From assembly GCF_000760035.1 (NCBI RefSeq), contig NZ_JNAO01000012.1:62001-126000 (forward strand): a stretch of 64,000 nt of DNA, in the 5' to 3' direction. The notes under the pieces were generated by a model. That model saw only the letters and a list, made by a program, of their open reading frames with translations, was not told the DNA's origin and ran no database searches. The translations under genes were made by a program, and so were the position numbers. The DNA is from Prochlorococcus marinus str. MIT 9314. Its GTDB lineage: Bacteria; Cyanobacteriota; Cyanobacteriia; PCC-6307; Cyanobiaceae. Of the stretch, positions 1-8,567 are shown piece by piece; within the stretch, counting starts at the first letter, position 1, and every line of letters starts with the position of its first letter.

Positions 1-487
1 GAGGATATTAAATGAAAATTCCTGGATAGCAGAAGATATACAAAAAATGTTAGATAAGTCTCGCAAGTACCAAATTGATAAAGATTTTAAATCGTGGGTA
101 AATTTACATAAACCTTTTTTTGAAATTATAAATTTTATGAAAGAATTAAACAAAAGAGGAATAAAAACTGGAGTCATAACAACTAAAGGTAAAATATTTG
201 CAGAAAAAATTCTTAAACAATTAAATATTTTTCCAGAATTTATTTTTGGTTATGAATCAGGAACAAAAATCAAAATAGCTGAAGAACTTACACAAACCTA
301 TGAAATTTTAGGCTTTATAGAAGATAGAAAAAAAACTCTAGTCGATATTAAACAAAATTCAGAAACTTCTCACATTCCATGCTTCCTAGCTGATTGGGGA
401 TATTTGAAGGAATCAGATAAAAATAAGTTAAGTAATGAAATCAAATTATTAAAATTAGGAAACCTTGGAGAATTAGTTGCAATTTGA
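1..487 (+). CDS. HAD-like phosphatase, 3' part only
   Basis: The reading frame is open from the left edge of the window, so the gene begins upstream; the first internal ATG at 47 is probably not the start. The visible part resembles the C-terminal half of a haloacid dehalogenase-type hydrolase: a TGVITTK stretch fits HAD motif II (Ser/Thr), a following lysine fits motif III, and GFIEDRKKTL fits the acidic motif IV that holds Mg2+. The nucleophile motif DxDxT must lie outside the window. HAD enzymes of this size usually remove phosphate from small metabolites; the substrate cannot be told. The gene ends about 110 bases before recA, on the same strand, but recA has its own LexA-type promoter region, so co-transcription is doubtful. 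Confidence 0.6.
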   Translation, partial: RILNENSWIAEDIQKMLDKSRKYQIDKDFKSWVNLHKPFFEIINFMKELNKRGIKTGVITTKGKIFAEKILKQLNIFPEFIFGYESGTKIKIAEELTQTYEILGFIEDRKKTLVDIKQNSETSHIPCFLADWGYLKESDKNKLSNEIKLLKLGNLGELVAI

Positions 488-501
488 ATATAATCAGCTA
501 G

Positions 502-520
502 AGTACAGATGTACTATAGT
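502..520 (+). promoter_or_regulatory. LexA (SOS) box and overlapping -10 element of recA
   Basis: Bases 502-515 read AGTACAGATGTACT, a near-perfect palindrome that fits the cyanobacterial LexA consensus RGTACNNNDGTWCB. The hexamer TATAGT at 515-520 directly overlaps its right end and looks like a -10 box, so bound LexA would cover the promoter. The site is about 85 bases upstream of the recA start codon. The sequence match is seen directly; LexA binding is inferred. No lexA gene lies in the window. Confidence 0.8.
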
Positions 521-599
521 TTGTATTTATGAAGTTTGGTTTAAATAAAAATTTCCAAATTTAGAATAATTACAAGAACTTTAACCGATAAATCAAACA

Positions 600-1697
600 A
601 TGAGCCTTGAAGAAAAGAACAAAACTGAATCAAAAGAAAAAGACAAAGCATTAAGTCTTGTCTTAGGTCAAATAGAAAGAAATTTTGGACGAGGTTCAAT
701 AATGAGACTTGGTGACGCCTCAAGAATGAAAGTAGAAACAATATCTACTGGAGCGCTCACCTTAGATTTGGCATTAGGAGGAGGCTATCCAAAAGGAAGA
801 GTAGTAGAAGTTTACGGACCAGAAAGTTCAGGAAAAACTACATTAACGCTTCACGCGATTGCGGAAGTTCAAAAAAATGGAGGAGTAGCTGCATTTGTAG
901 ATGCTGAGCATGCACTCGATCCAGTTTATGCGGCCTCTTTAGGTGTTGATGTTGAAAATTTGTTAGTTTCACAGCCAGATACTGGTGAAATGGCTCTAGA
1001 AATAGTTGACCAACTTATAAGATCGAGTGCGGTAGATCTTGTTGTTGTTGACTCGGTCGCAGCACTAACCCCAAGAGCTGAGATAGAAGGAGAGATGGGA
1101 GATCATGTAATTGGAAGCCAAGCAAGGCTAATGAGCCAAGCAATGAGGAAAATAACAGGAAATATTGGCAAATCTGGATGTACGGTAATATTCCTGAATC
1201 AATTACGCTTAAAAATTGGAGTTACATACGGCAATCCAGAAACAACCACAGGAGGTAATGCATTAAAATTTTACGCCTCAGTAAGACTTGATATCAGAAG
1301 AATTCAAACTCTTAAAAGAGGTACTGAGGAATATGGCATAAGAGCAAAAGTAAAAGTAGCAAAAAACAAAGTTGCACCACCATTTAGAATTGCAGAATTT
1401 GATATTCTCTTTGGGAAAGGTATTAGTACAACAGGATGCTTATTAGATTTAGCAGAAGAGACTAATATCATCATAAGGAGAGGTGCTTGGTATAGTTATG
1501 AAGGAGAAAATATTGGACAAGGAAGAGATAATACAATTATTTGGCTTGATCAAAACTTAGAAATCAGGAATAAAGTAGAATCTATGGTTAAAGAGAAATT
1601 AACAGAAGGAACAGAAGTCAGTTCTAATTCAATGAAAGCATTAAATAGCAATCCTACTAATACAATCGCTGTTAATGATATAAAAACAGTAGCTTAG
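600..1697 (+). CDS. recA: Recombinase RecA
   Basis: RecA coats single-stranded DNA, drives strand exchange in recombinational repair, and stimulates LexA self-cleavage in the SOS response. The 365-residue protein has the family length and order: a short N-terminal helix, Walker A GPESSGKT at residues 73-80, Walker B ending at D151 ([10 protein letters not shown]), the loop region [11 protein letters not shown], and the FLNQLR segment near 200. The C-terminal tail is rich in Ser, Asn and Thr rather than strongly acidic. The ATG at 600 gives the usual MSLEEKNK-type start. A LexA box lies upstream at 502-515, so the gene is probably damage-inducible. It ends 2 bases from the convergent DUF2839 gene. 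Confidence 0.98.
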   Translation: MSLEEKNKTESKEKDKALSLVLGQIERNFGRGSIMRLGDASRMKVETISTGALTLDLALGGGYPKGRVVEVYGPESSGKTTLTLHAIAEVQKNGGVAAFVDAEHALDPVYAASLGVDVENLLVSQPDTGEMALEIVDQLIRSSAVDLVVVDSVAALTPRAEIEGEMGDHVIGSQARLMSQAMRKITGNIGKSGCTVIFLNQLRLKIGVTYGNPETTTGGNALKFYASVRLDIRRIQTLKRGTEEYGIRAKVKVAKNKVAPPFRIAEFDILFGKGISTTGCLLDLAEETNIIIRRGAWYSYEGENIGQGRDNTIIWLDQNLEIRNKVESMVKEKLTEGTEVSSNSMKALNSNPTNTIAVNDIKTVA

Positions 1698-1699
1698 AT

Positions 1700-1945
1700 T
1701 TATAAAGAATCAGCTAAAGTCCACCACCCAGCAGCAGGGCCTATAAATCTCACTACAATCCATAAGATTACTAACCCTCCGATTCCAAACCAACTGGCCT
1801 TAATACTTAATTTAATTAGTTTATCTCTTTGATTGATTGTAAAGGGAAGCCATTCAAATAATCTTGGAGACTCATCAATTTTAGTTTTACTATTATTTTT
1901 TTTTGGAGGTAAACCAAGTGTTTTACGTCTTTTTGCTTCTCCCAT
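1700..1945 (-). CDS. DUF2839 family small membrane protein
   Basis: This 81-residue protein starts with MGEAKRRKTLGLPP, the hallmark N-terminus of the cyanobacterial DUF2839 family. The first half is basic and hydrophilic. Residues about 52-72 (ASWFGIGGLVILWIVVRFIG) form one hydrophobic segment likely to span a membrane. No function is established for the family. It is convergent with recA, with 2 bases between the stop codons, and its start lies 29 bases downstream of the DinG-like gene on the same strand, so the two may share a transcript. Confidence 0.8.
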   Translation of the reverse strand: MGEAKRRKTLGLPPKKNNSKTKIDESPRLFEWLPFTINQRDKLIKLSIKASWFGIGGLVILWIVVRFIGPAAGWWTLADSL

Positions 1946-1974
1946 ATTTCTTTAGTTATTTACAAAATCATAAC

Positions 1975-3423
1975 CTAATCAAAAGGTAGCATATAGTTAA
2001 TTTGTTTTGAGGGTTGAATGTTTTGCAAAAGTAATCTTCCCCAATTTCTTTTATTTGCTCTTCCATCTAGGATTATTAACTTACCTGAATTTCTTCTTAA
2101 AGGAGAAATAGATCTTTCAAGTTTAATTCTTGCTTGAGGAAGAAAGAAGTCTCTAAACCAATCTTGAGAAAGCTTCTTTTTATGAGAAACAGTAATTGCA
2201 TTAATGGGTTCTGACATATTCGGAATCGGAAGTAAAGGAATGATAATTTGTTCTGGAATTTGAATTAAATAAGAATTCATAATCCACCAGTCAAAACTAG
2301 AGCAAAGGATTTCATTTCTACCTGAGGGAATTGTCTCTAGCAATACTCTCTTCCCGTAAGTAGAAGCTAATTCTGTAGCAAGATTAGTTTTTAAATCAAT
2401 ATCATCAGACAACACTAAAGTTAAACCCTTTCTAAAAAGTATTAACTTTTTGCATTTGTCCAAGATTGAATTGGTAAAAAAAGGATTATTTGGAAGCAAC
2501 TGTTTAGAGGGTATATATAAAGAAATCTTTTTCTCTTCAAAATTACTCTTAAAATTAATAACCAAGTCAATATCTAAACTATGCTTTTTAAAATACATTT
2601 GGAAAAAATTATCTTTTCTCAATGCTGATAAAAAAACAAATTTATTATTTGAAAAAAATTCCTTAATTTGAAAAAGTTCATCTATTGGCTGTAAATACAA
2701 ATTCCAATCTAAATTTGTATCGTTTAACTTTACCCAGCATGCCCAACCTTGAGATAATGCTTTGTTGACGCTTAAAAATTTATCAGAAAAAAAAGAATTT
2801 TCATGAAAAAAGTTTGACAAGAAACTAATTTCTTTTTCATCTAAATTAATATAACTATTTCCTAAGACCTTTCTCAAGAAGAACTTTTTCTTCAACGAAT
2901 CATATACTTTTATAAATTTTTGATTGATTAATTCAAATTCTTTAAAATTTTTTGTCCAATCCTTTTTAAGTAAAGAAATCCTAAAATGATTTTTTAAATC
3001 CTGTTTTATATCCTCAATTCCTGAATAAACTATTCGATGATTTCTAAGATTACGAGAATTGGGATCATTAAGAAAATTTTGGATAGTTATCAAGTGAACA
3101 TGATGATTTGCAAAAATAAATTGATCATTTTTCAAAATAAAATTAAAACCTAGATTTTTCAATGAATCAATCTGAAATTGGCTTATAAATTGTATTTTTT
3201 CTTTAGATAAAATAAAAGTTGAATCCTCTTCCTTTAAAAATAAAGAAATCAAAATTGGAGGTAACCAATCATAGCTAGAGAAAATTTCTGAATTAATTAG
3301 ATAGGTAGAATCATTTTCAATACATTTGGAAACTATCCTCCCAAAAGAATATATATGCTCCCAATTAATACTTTGATCTCTCAAAAAATTTTTCAAATAT
3401 TGATGACTTAAAATTTCAAGCAT
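1975..3423 (-). CDS. DinG/Rad3-like helicase remnant lacking a P-loop
   Basis: This 482-residue protein matches the C-terminal half of DinG-type superfamily 2 helicases. Toward the end, LLPIPNMSEPINA corresponds to the DinG stretch LPFPVPSDP, and FFLPQARIKLERSISPLRR corresponds to the motif VI region, usually LPQAxxxxxQGxGRLIR. The following GKLIILDGR is also typical. In motif VI the usual Q-G-x-G-R is replaced by ERSISPLRR. I find no Walker A (GKT/GKS) or DEAH box in the N-terminal half, so it is probably not an active ATP-driven helicase by itself. It is divergent from tyrA with a 95-base gap. The function is unknown; it could be a DNA-binding or regulatory derivative. Confidence 0.6.
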   Translation of the reverse strand: MLEILSHQYLKNFLRDQSINWEHIYSFGRIVSKCIENDSTYLINSEIFSSYDWLPPILISLFLKEEDSTFILSKEKIQFISQFQIDSLKNLGFNFILKNDQFIFANHHVHLITIQNFLNDPNSRNLRNHRIVYSGIEDIKQDLKNHFRISLLKKDWTKNFKEFELINQKFIKVYDSLKKKFFLRKVLGNSYINLDEKEISFLSNFFHENSFFSDKFLSVNKALSQGWACWVKLNDTNLDWNLYLQPIDELFQIKEFFSNNKFVFLSALRKDNFFQMYFKKHSLDIDLVINFKSNFEEKKISLYIPSKQLLPNNPFFTNSILDKCKKLILFRKGLTLVLSDDIDLKTNLATELASTYGKRVLLETIPSGRNEILCSSFDWWIMNSYLIQIPEQIIIPLLPIPNMSEPINAITVSHKKKLSQDWFRDFFLPQARIKLERSISPLRRNSGKLIILDGRANKRNWGRLLLQNIQPSKQINYMLPFD

Positions 3424-3518
3424 TTATAATTAATTTAATTTCAAAAACATGCAAAATTTATGAACCTAATATACAAAAAATTGGTATCAATAAAAAAGGG
3501 TCTTGAATTAATTAATTT

Positions 3519-4358
3519 ATGAAAATTGGAATAGTAGGATTAGGATTAATCGGTGGTTCTTTAGGATTAAAACTCCAAAGTCTAAATCATACAATTTATG
3601 GAATAGCAAATAATGAATTTAATGAAAAAAAAGCTAAGGATAAAAAACTTGCAAATTTTGTTAGCTGTGATTTGAACTTATTAAAAAAATGTGAACTAAT
3701 AATTTTGGCATTGCCTATCAAAGACTTGATCAGTCCGTCGCAACAATTAGTAGCATCAATACCTCAGGAAACCATACTAACTGATGTAGGGTCTGTAAAA
3801 GAACCAATTGTAAATACATGGGAAAATTCACATCCTCTATTTATTGGATCTCATCCAATGGCAGGCACAGAAAAAAAAGGAGTTGATTCAGGTTTTGAAG
3901 GTCTTTTTAAAAATGCAAAATGGATTATTACCCCAACACAAAATAGTGATTTAAATTCAGTCAGAACTATTTCCCAGCTCATAAAATCAATGGATTGTGA
4001 AATTTGCCAAGCTTCGCCAAAAGAGCATGATGAAGCAGTATCTCTAATTTCTCATTTGCCTATATTTTTAGCTTCTGCCCTCATAGAAACTGCGCAAACA
4101 AAAAATAATCAATCTTTATTAGATCTCTCGCAAAAATTAGCTGCTACAGGATTTGCTGACACTTCGAGAGTTGGCGGAGGCAATGAACAACTTGGCCTAG
4201 ATTTAGCTATTAATAATCAGATTAATGTTTTAAATTCCATAAATAATTTTAAAAATAAGCTGAATATACTGGAATCTCTTATTAAAGAAAAAAATTGGGA
4301 TTTACTTTCAAAAAAACTTGCTGAAGCAAAAGAAAACAGACAAAAATTTATAAACTAA
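3519..4358 (+). CDS. tyrA: Prephenate/arogenate dehydrogenase
   Basis: TyrA oxidatively decarboxylates prephenate or arogenate in tyrosine synthesis; cyanobacterial members usually prefer arogenate and NADP. The 279-residue protein opens with the dinucleotide-binding motif GLGLIGGS at residues 7-14. The family motif SHPMAGTE at 111-118 holds a conserved substrate-site His, and HDEAVSLISHLP at 170-181 begins the helical C-terminal dimerisation domain. No chorismate mutase or ACT domain is fused. The 3' end overlaps the end of the convergent crtD gene by 11 bases. Confidence 0.92.
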   Translation: MKIGIVGLGLIGGSLGLKLQSLNHTIYGIANNEFNEKKAKDKKLANFVSCDLNLLKKCELIILALPIKDLISPSQQLVASIPQETILTDVGSVKEPIVNTWENSHPLFIGSHPMAGTEKKGVDSGFEGLFKNAKWIITPTQNSDLNSVRTISQLIKSMDCEICQASPKEHDEAVSLISHLPIFLASALIETAQTKNNQSLLDLSQKLAATGFADTSRVGGGNEQLGLDLAINNQINVLNSINNFKNKLNILESLIKEKNWDLLSKKLAEAKENRQKFIN

Positions 4359-5853
4359 AATTTTCTATACCTTTGGAAGCTAAAATTTGCCTTGAAACCA
4401 TTAATGCAGACTGACTAACACCTGCAGTCCCCTCTCCTGGATAAATAGAATCTCCACATAACCATAAACCTTCAAAAGGTGTCCTACTTGATAATCCAAA
4501 TAAACCAAAAATATCTGGATTTTGACCAAGCCCGCCTACTATTCCATTAGGTCTTTTTGTCCATTTTTCAAAGCCCAATGGAGTTGCTAATTCTCTGTGT
4601 AGCCATTTTTCAGGATCAATATCAAATTGACTTTCCAATTCAAGGGATATTTTTTTCATGAAACCATTTTTTTTCTTTAAGTAAGTTTGTTTATCTAGAT
4701 CAAACCAATCTTTAGTTTTGGTAAAGATACTGGCAATTAAAGTAACCTCACCTTTTGGCGCTCTTCCATCACCATCATCACTAATTGATACAAATAACGA
4801 ACAAAATTCTTTTGAAACAAATTGATAATGATTGGAGAATGTTTTTTTAATATGTTCCTTTTTTAATGCTGAGTAAAAAACTACAGCTCCACTTGGATCA
4901 GGCAAATTATTAAGTCGATTTTTATAATTTTTTTTTCTGTCTAAAGGATCTTTCAAATGCTTGAGCAAGGATTGTGGAGGTGCGGTATAAATCACATCTT
5001 TTGCTTGATAAATAAATGAATTTTTTTTCGAATTAGCAGATATTTGCCAATACATATTTACGTCGTCAAAAGTTATAGAATTAACTTCTTGTCCAAAAAT
5101 TAAATTAACTCCAGTTTTAATTAATGAACTTTCTAATGATTCACTTAAAGACTGCATAGATTTTTTAAGATGCCACAGACCATGTGGCTGTTGACACATC
5201 TGAAGAACAGTAGATCCATATAATGCTGCAGTACTATAAACGTCCTCTTGAGAATAAAGTTTTAGTTGAAGATTTAAGAATTTAATCAAGCGCTCATTCT
5301 TGGATAATCCACATATCCGCAATAGATCAAAAATAGTAGATTTAAGTAAGATACCTGTGACAAGGTTTGAAGGTACTAGTGCTTTGAGAAGTTGAGAAAA
5401 ATCCCAAAAATTACTTATTGGTAATACAGGATTATTATTAGCAAATATCCAATTACTTTCATGTATTAGGGTACAAAGCTTCCAAAATCTTTGACTCCCA
5501 GGAAACTGCATTTCTCGTTCAGCAATCCATTTACTTTTTTCATACCAAATAGGTATAGGATTACCACCATCATTTAAATCAACAATGCAAGCAGGGTCTA
5601 AAATTGTAGCTTCTGGGGATGGAATATCTAAAAAATCAAAAATTCTAGAATGTATTCCTCCCTTCTCTAAACCAGCAACCTGAGTTGCGCCAACATCGAA
5701 AGTATAATTCTTTCTTTTAAAAGTACCGGCACATCCTCCGGCTTGAGTATGAGATTCGATTAAAGTCACAGATAATCCTTGTTTTGATAAAATCGCTGCA
5801 GAAGTTAGTCCTGCTATACCGGCGCCTACAACAATAACTTCAGACTTTTTCAT
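4348..5853 (-). CDS. crtD: FAD-dependent carotenoid desaturase/isomerase-type oxidoreductase, CrtD-like
   Basis: The 501-residue protein belongs to the phytoene desaturase/CrtISO superfamily. It begins with the FAD motif GAGIAG at residues 10-15, followed by E33 and the GGCAGTFKRK segment, and ends with a second FAD-contact motif, LCGDSIYPGEGTAGVSQSA. The segment FDVGATQVAGLEKGGIH resembles the cyanobacterial CrtD group more than CrtISO, whose members usually read FDSGPS there. CrtD-type enzymes act on carotenes at the membrane; the exact reaction in this organism is uncertain, and a carotene isomerase role is the main alternative. Its ATG is only 4 bases from that of the divergent kinase gene. 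Confidence 0.75.
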   Translation of the reverse strand: MKKSEVIVVGAGIAGLTSAAILSKQGLSVTLIESHTQAGGCAGTFKRKNYTFDVGATQVAGLEKGGIHSRIFDFLDIPSPEATILDPACIVDLNDGGNPIPIWYEKSKWIAEREMQFPGSQRFWKLCTLIHESNWIFANNNPVLPISNFWDFSQLLKALVPSNLVTGILLKSTIFDLLRICGLSKNERLIKFLNLQLKLYSQEDVYSTAALYGSTVLQMCQQPHGLWHLKKSMQSLSESLESSLIKTGVNLIFGQEVNSITFDDVNMYWQISANSKKNSFIYQAKDVIYTAPPQSLLKHLKDPLDRKKNYKNRLNNLPDPSGAVVFYSALKKEHIKKTFSNHYQFVSKEFCSLFVSISDDGDGRAPKGEVTLIASIFTKTKDWFDLDKQTYLKKKNGFMKKISLELESQFDIDPEKWLHRELATPLGFEKWTKRPNGIVGGLGQNPDIFGLFGLSSRTPFEGLWLCGDSIYPGEGTAGVSQSALMVSRQILASKGIENFSL

Positions 5854-5857
5854 TAAG

Positions 5858-6736
5858 ATGCAAAAATTATCTCCTATTGAAATTAACGAAATTTGTGAAG
5901 AATTAGGTGAAACCTATCCAAAAAGTATTGAACAAGTACATGGTGGCGATATTCATAATGCATGGCGAATAGAATTCTCAAACAAAAAGTTATTCCTTAA
6001 AAGAAACATTAGAAACAAAAAATTTCTTAAATTTGAAAAATATTGTCTCCAAAATTTGAGAAAATACATTAATCAAGAAAACTTAGTTATTCCTGAAGTT
6101 ATTGCATATAAAAATATAAAAAATATAGAGATTCTTTTAATTGAATGGATAGATATGCATAACTTTGACCAAAAAAAGCTTGGAAAAGGTTTAGGTGAAT
6201 TGCACTTGAAATCAGCTGAATCTAACCCCAAAATGTTTGGGTTTCCAGTTGAGGGTTTTATCGGAACAACAGATCAGAAAAAAGGCTTGGAAGATAATTG
6301 GATAGATTGTTTTTTAAACTTAAGGATAATACCTCAATTATTAAGTCTTAAATCGAGAATTTTAGATAAAGAAACTATAAATAAAGTTAAAGAAAAAATT
6401 AAATCAGAATTGCTGAATCACAAACCAATAAATACTCTAGTTCATGGTGATTTATGGTCAGGCAATGCAGGAATGGACAAAAATGGGAAGGGGGTTATAT
6501 TTGACCCTGCATCTTGGTGGGCAGATAATGAAGTAGATATAGCTATGACAAAACTATTTGGAGGTTTTAGAAAAGAATTTTATGAAGAATACCATAGAAT
6601 TTTTCCTATAAAAAAAGGATTTGAAAAAAGAATTATTATTTATAATTTTTATCACATATTGAATCACGCCAATATGTTTGGAGGAGGGTACATAAACCAA
6701 GTTGAAGATTACATAAAAGCAATTCTTAATATGTAA
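5858..6736 (+). CDS. Fructosamine-3-kinase family protein
   Basis: This 292-residue protein has the aminoglycoside phosphotransferase-type kinase fold. A lysine near 48 (LFLKRN) fits the ATP-binding lysine. The catalytic loop is VHGDLWSGN at residues 195-203, and IFDPASWW near 214-221 carries the metal-binding Asp, both diagnostic for fructosamine kinases. These enzymes phosphorylate sugar adducts on amines so that the adduct decomposes, which repairs glycated proteins. Bacterial substrates are often ribulosamines or erythrulosamines. The start lies 4 bases from the divergent crtD start, so its promoter must lie inside crtD. Confidence 0.88.
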   Translation: MQKLSPIEINEICEELGETYPKSIEQVHGGDIHNAWRIEFSNKKLFLKRNIRNKKFLKFEKYCLQNLRKYINQENLVIPEVIAYKNIKNIEILLIEWIDMHNFDQKKLGKGLGELHLKSAESNPKMFGFPVEGFIGTTDQKKGLEDNWIDCFLNLRIIPQLLSLKSRILDKETINKVKEKIKSELLNHKPINTLVHGDLWSGNAGMDKNGKGVIFDPASWWADNEVDIAMTKLFGGFRKEFYEEYHRIFPIKKGFEKRIIIYNFYHILNHANMFGGGYINQVEDYIKAILNM

Positions 6737-6743
6737 TCTTTAA

Positions 6744-7109
6744 CTAACCTAAATATGTCTTCTTAAGATTTTGTACCTTATCTAGAACAGCTTCACGATT
6801 TTCACTGGTACGAAGATTTTGCCAGCTCCATTGACCGACAACAATGACCCCTAGCAGTTCAAGTAAACCAGGAATAATTGGAAAAAAGTTTATCGTATCA
6901 ATGACGACTTTAATTATTATCTGAGCTATTACGACAACAGCAATTATGCCTGCCGCCTTGCCGTACTTGCCCATTTGAGTCCAATCAACATTACCAAGGG
7001 TTTCGTTGACTTTTCCCATAACATCAGAGTACTTCTCTGAAAAACTTTTGGTTTCTGAGCTTGTATCGGAGCCGGAGTCTTGGTTTGACTCTGGAGTGTT
7101 ATCACTCAT
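6744..7109 (-). CDS. CAAD domain membrane protein
   Basis: The 121-residue protein has a Ser/Asp/Glu-rich N-terminal third, then an amphipathic stretch, and two hydrophobic segments at roughly 52-70 and 75-92 (AAGIIAVVVIAQIIIKVV and the PIIPGLLELLGVIVVG region), followed by a charged tail. This layout fits the CAAD domain, first described as a thylakoid-targeting appendage of some cyanobacterial aminoacyl-tRNA synthetases and also found as stand-alone proteins related to plant CURT1. A role in thylakoid membrane organisation is possible by that relation. It converges with the fructosamine kinase gene, 7 bases apart. The 294-base spacer upstream holds its promoter region. Confidence 0.8.
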   Translation of the reverse strand: MSDNTPESNQDSGSDTSSETKSFSEKYSDVMGKVNETLGNVDWTQMGKYGKAAGIIAVVVIAQIIIKVVIDTINFFPIIPGLLELLGVIVVGQWSWQNLRTSENREAVLDKVQNLKKTYLG

Positions 7110-7403
7110 GAATTCAGTAAACTTAATATATGAACCAGACAGTATCGGAAAAAACGTCTATTGACTACCTTTTTGTTGTGCAAAATTCCGAACCGAAACA
7201 TTTTGTATTTTTTGAGAGGCCTTGGTATATATGCTTTCTGAAGATATTTAAACTTAAAATTGATTTATAAAAACTTCACATTATGATCTAGTTCTAACAA
7301 AAACATTAATAAATCAGAGTAATAAGAAAAATTTAAAAGTCTAAAATTTTTATTTTAATTATTATATTTTCATAGTTTATCTCGCAAAAATTAAAGGATT
7401 TCA

Positions 7404-8567
7404 ATGTCCAAAGATATAAAATTTAATTTCTTAAACTCTGATGAAGAAGAAAGATATCAAAAACATTTGACCCTCAAAGAGATAGGTTATGAAGGCCAAC
7501 TAAATCTTAAAAACAGCTCAGTATTATGCATTGGAGCAGGTGGGCTTGGTTCTTCTGTTTTGCTTTATCTAGCTGCAGCAGGAATTGGGAGAATTGGAAT
7601 AGTTGATAACGATCAAGTTGAAAAGTCTAATCTCCAGAGACAGATAATTCATGAAACAAATACTATTGGTAATCTTAAAATTGATTCTGCTCGGGAAAGA
7701 ATTAAAAAATTCAATCCTAATTGTGAAATATTAACCTTTTCAGAGAGAATTAATCCTAAAAATGCTCTTGGATTAATAAAGGAGTTTGATGTTATTTGTG
7801 ATTGCTCGGATAACTTTGGCACAAGATATTTAATAAATGATTCATGCCTGATATTAAAAAAACCCCTAGTCTTTGGAAGTGTACAAGGCTTTGAAGGGCA
7901 AGTAAGTGTTTTCAATTTATATAAAAATAGTCCTAATTTAAGAGACTTACTTCCAGAATCACCTATAAAAAATGCTGTACCTAGTTGTGCAGAATACGGG
8001 GTAGTAGGTGTTTCAACTGGTTTAATAGGAATTCTTCAGGTAAATGAAATTATCAAAATCATTTTGAAAAAAGGTGAAATTTTAGATGGGAAAATTTTAA
8101 TTTTTGATCTTTTTAATATGAATATAAAAAAATTACATCTAAAAAGTGATCAGTTAAATAAACGAATAAAAAATCTGTCTCAGTTTAAGAGCTTTTATAA
8201 TAATGATGAATATTGCGGGAAAAACTATGAAATTAAAAGTATTAATGCTAATGACTTTAATAGTTTATACAAAGCAAAACCTAACAAAATTCTTTTAATT
8301 GATGTTAGAGAAAATGAAGAGTTTTCTAAATCCGCAATAGAGGGATCTATCTCAATTCCCCTGAGTCATTTGAAGCAAGAATCTGACTTAAAATTTATTC
8401 AAAAAGAAAGTTTGAATAAAGAGGTTTTCACTATATGTCAATCGGGGAAACGCTCTGAAAAAGCTTCAAGAATCTTGTCTAAATTCAAAATTCAGTCAAG
8501 ATCTATTGAAGGCGGCATTGAAAAAATAAAAAAATATTGTGCAAATAATTTTTTAAGAATAAGTTAG
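7404..8567 (+). CDS. moeB: ThiF/MoeB-type adenylyltransferase fused to a rhodanese domain
   Basis: The N-terminal 250 residues form an E1-like adenylating domain: nucleotide loop GAGGLGSS at 44-51, DND near 68-70 and NLQRQI at 76-81. PSCAEYGVVGV fits the conserved Cys region. The C-terminal 100 residues are a rhodanese domain with active Cys345 in ICQSGKRS. Such fusions activate the C-terminal glycine of a sulfur carrier (MoaD or ThiS type) and pass sulfur to it for molybdopterin, thiamin or tRNA thiolation. The CPxC pair that usually binds zinc in MoeB is absent, leaving only a YCG. The start ATG has an AAAGGA ribosome-binding site. It converges with cobO, overlapping by 4 bases. Confidence 0.88.
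   Translation: MSKDIKFNFLNSDEEERYQKHLTLKEIGYEGQLNLKNSSVLCIGAGGLGSSVLLYLAAAGIGRIGIVDNDQVEKSNLQRQIIHETNTIGNLKIDSARERIKKFNPNCEILTFSERINPKNALGLIKEFDVICDCSDNFGTRYLINDSCLILKKPLVFGSVQGFEGQVSVFNLYKNSPNLRDLLPESPIKNAVPSCAEYGVVGVSTGLIGILQVNEIIKIILKKGEILDGKILIFDLFNMNIKKLHLKSDQLNKRIKNLSQFKSFYNNDEYCGKNYEIKSINANDFNSLYKAKPNKILLIDVRENEEFSKSAIEGSISIPLSHLKQESDLKFIQKESLNKEVFTICQSGKRSEKASRILSKFKIQSRSIEGGIEKIKKYCANNFLRIS

Noticed and set aside
7110-7403. Possible small RNA or short gene in the longest spacer.
   Set aside because: No conserved small-RNA sequence, terminator or credible short frame was recognised; the DNA is AT-rich without clear structure.
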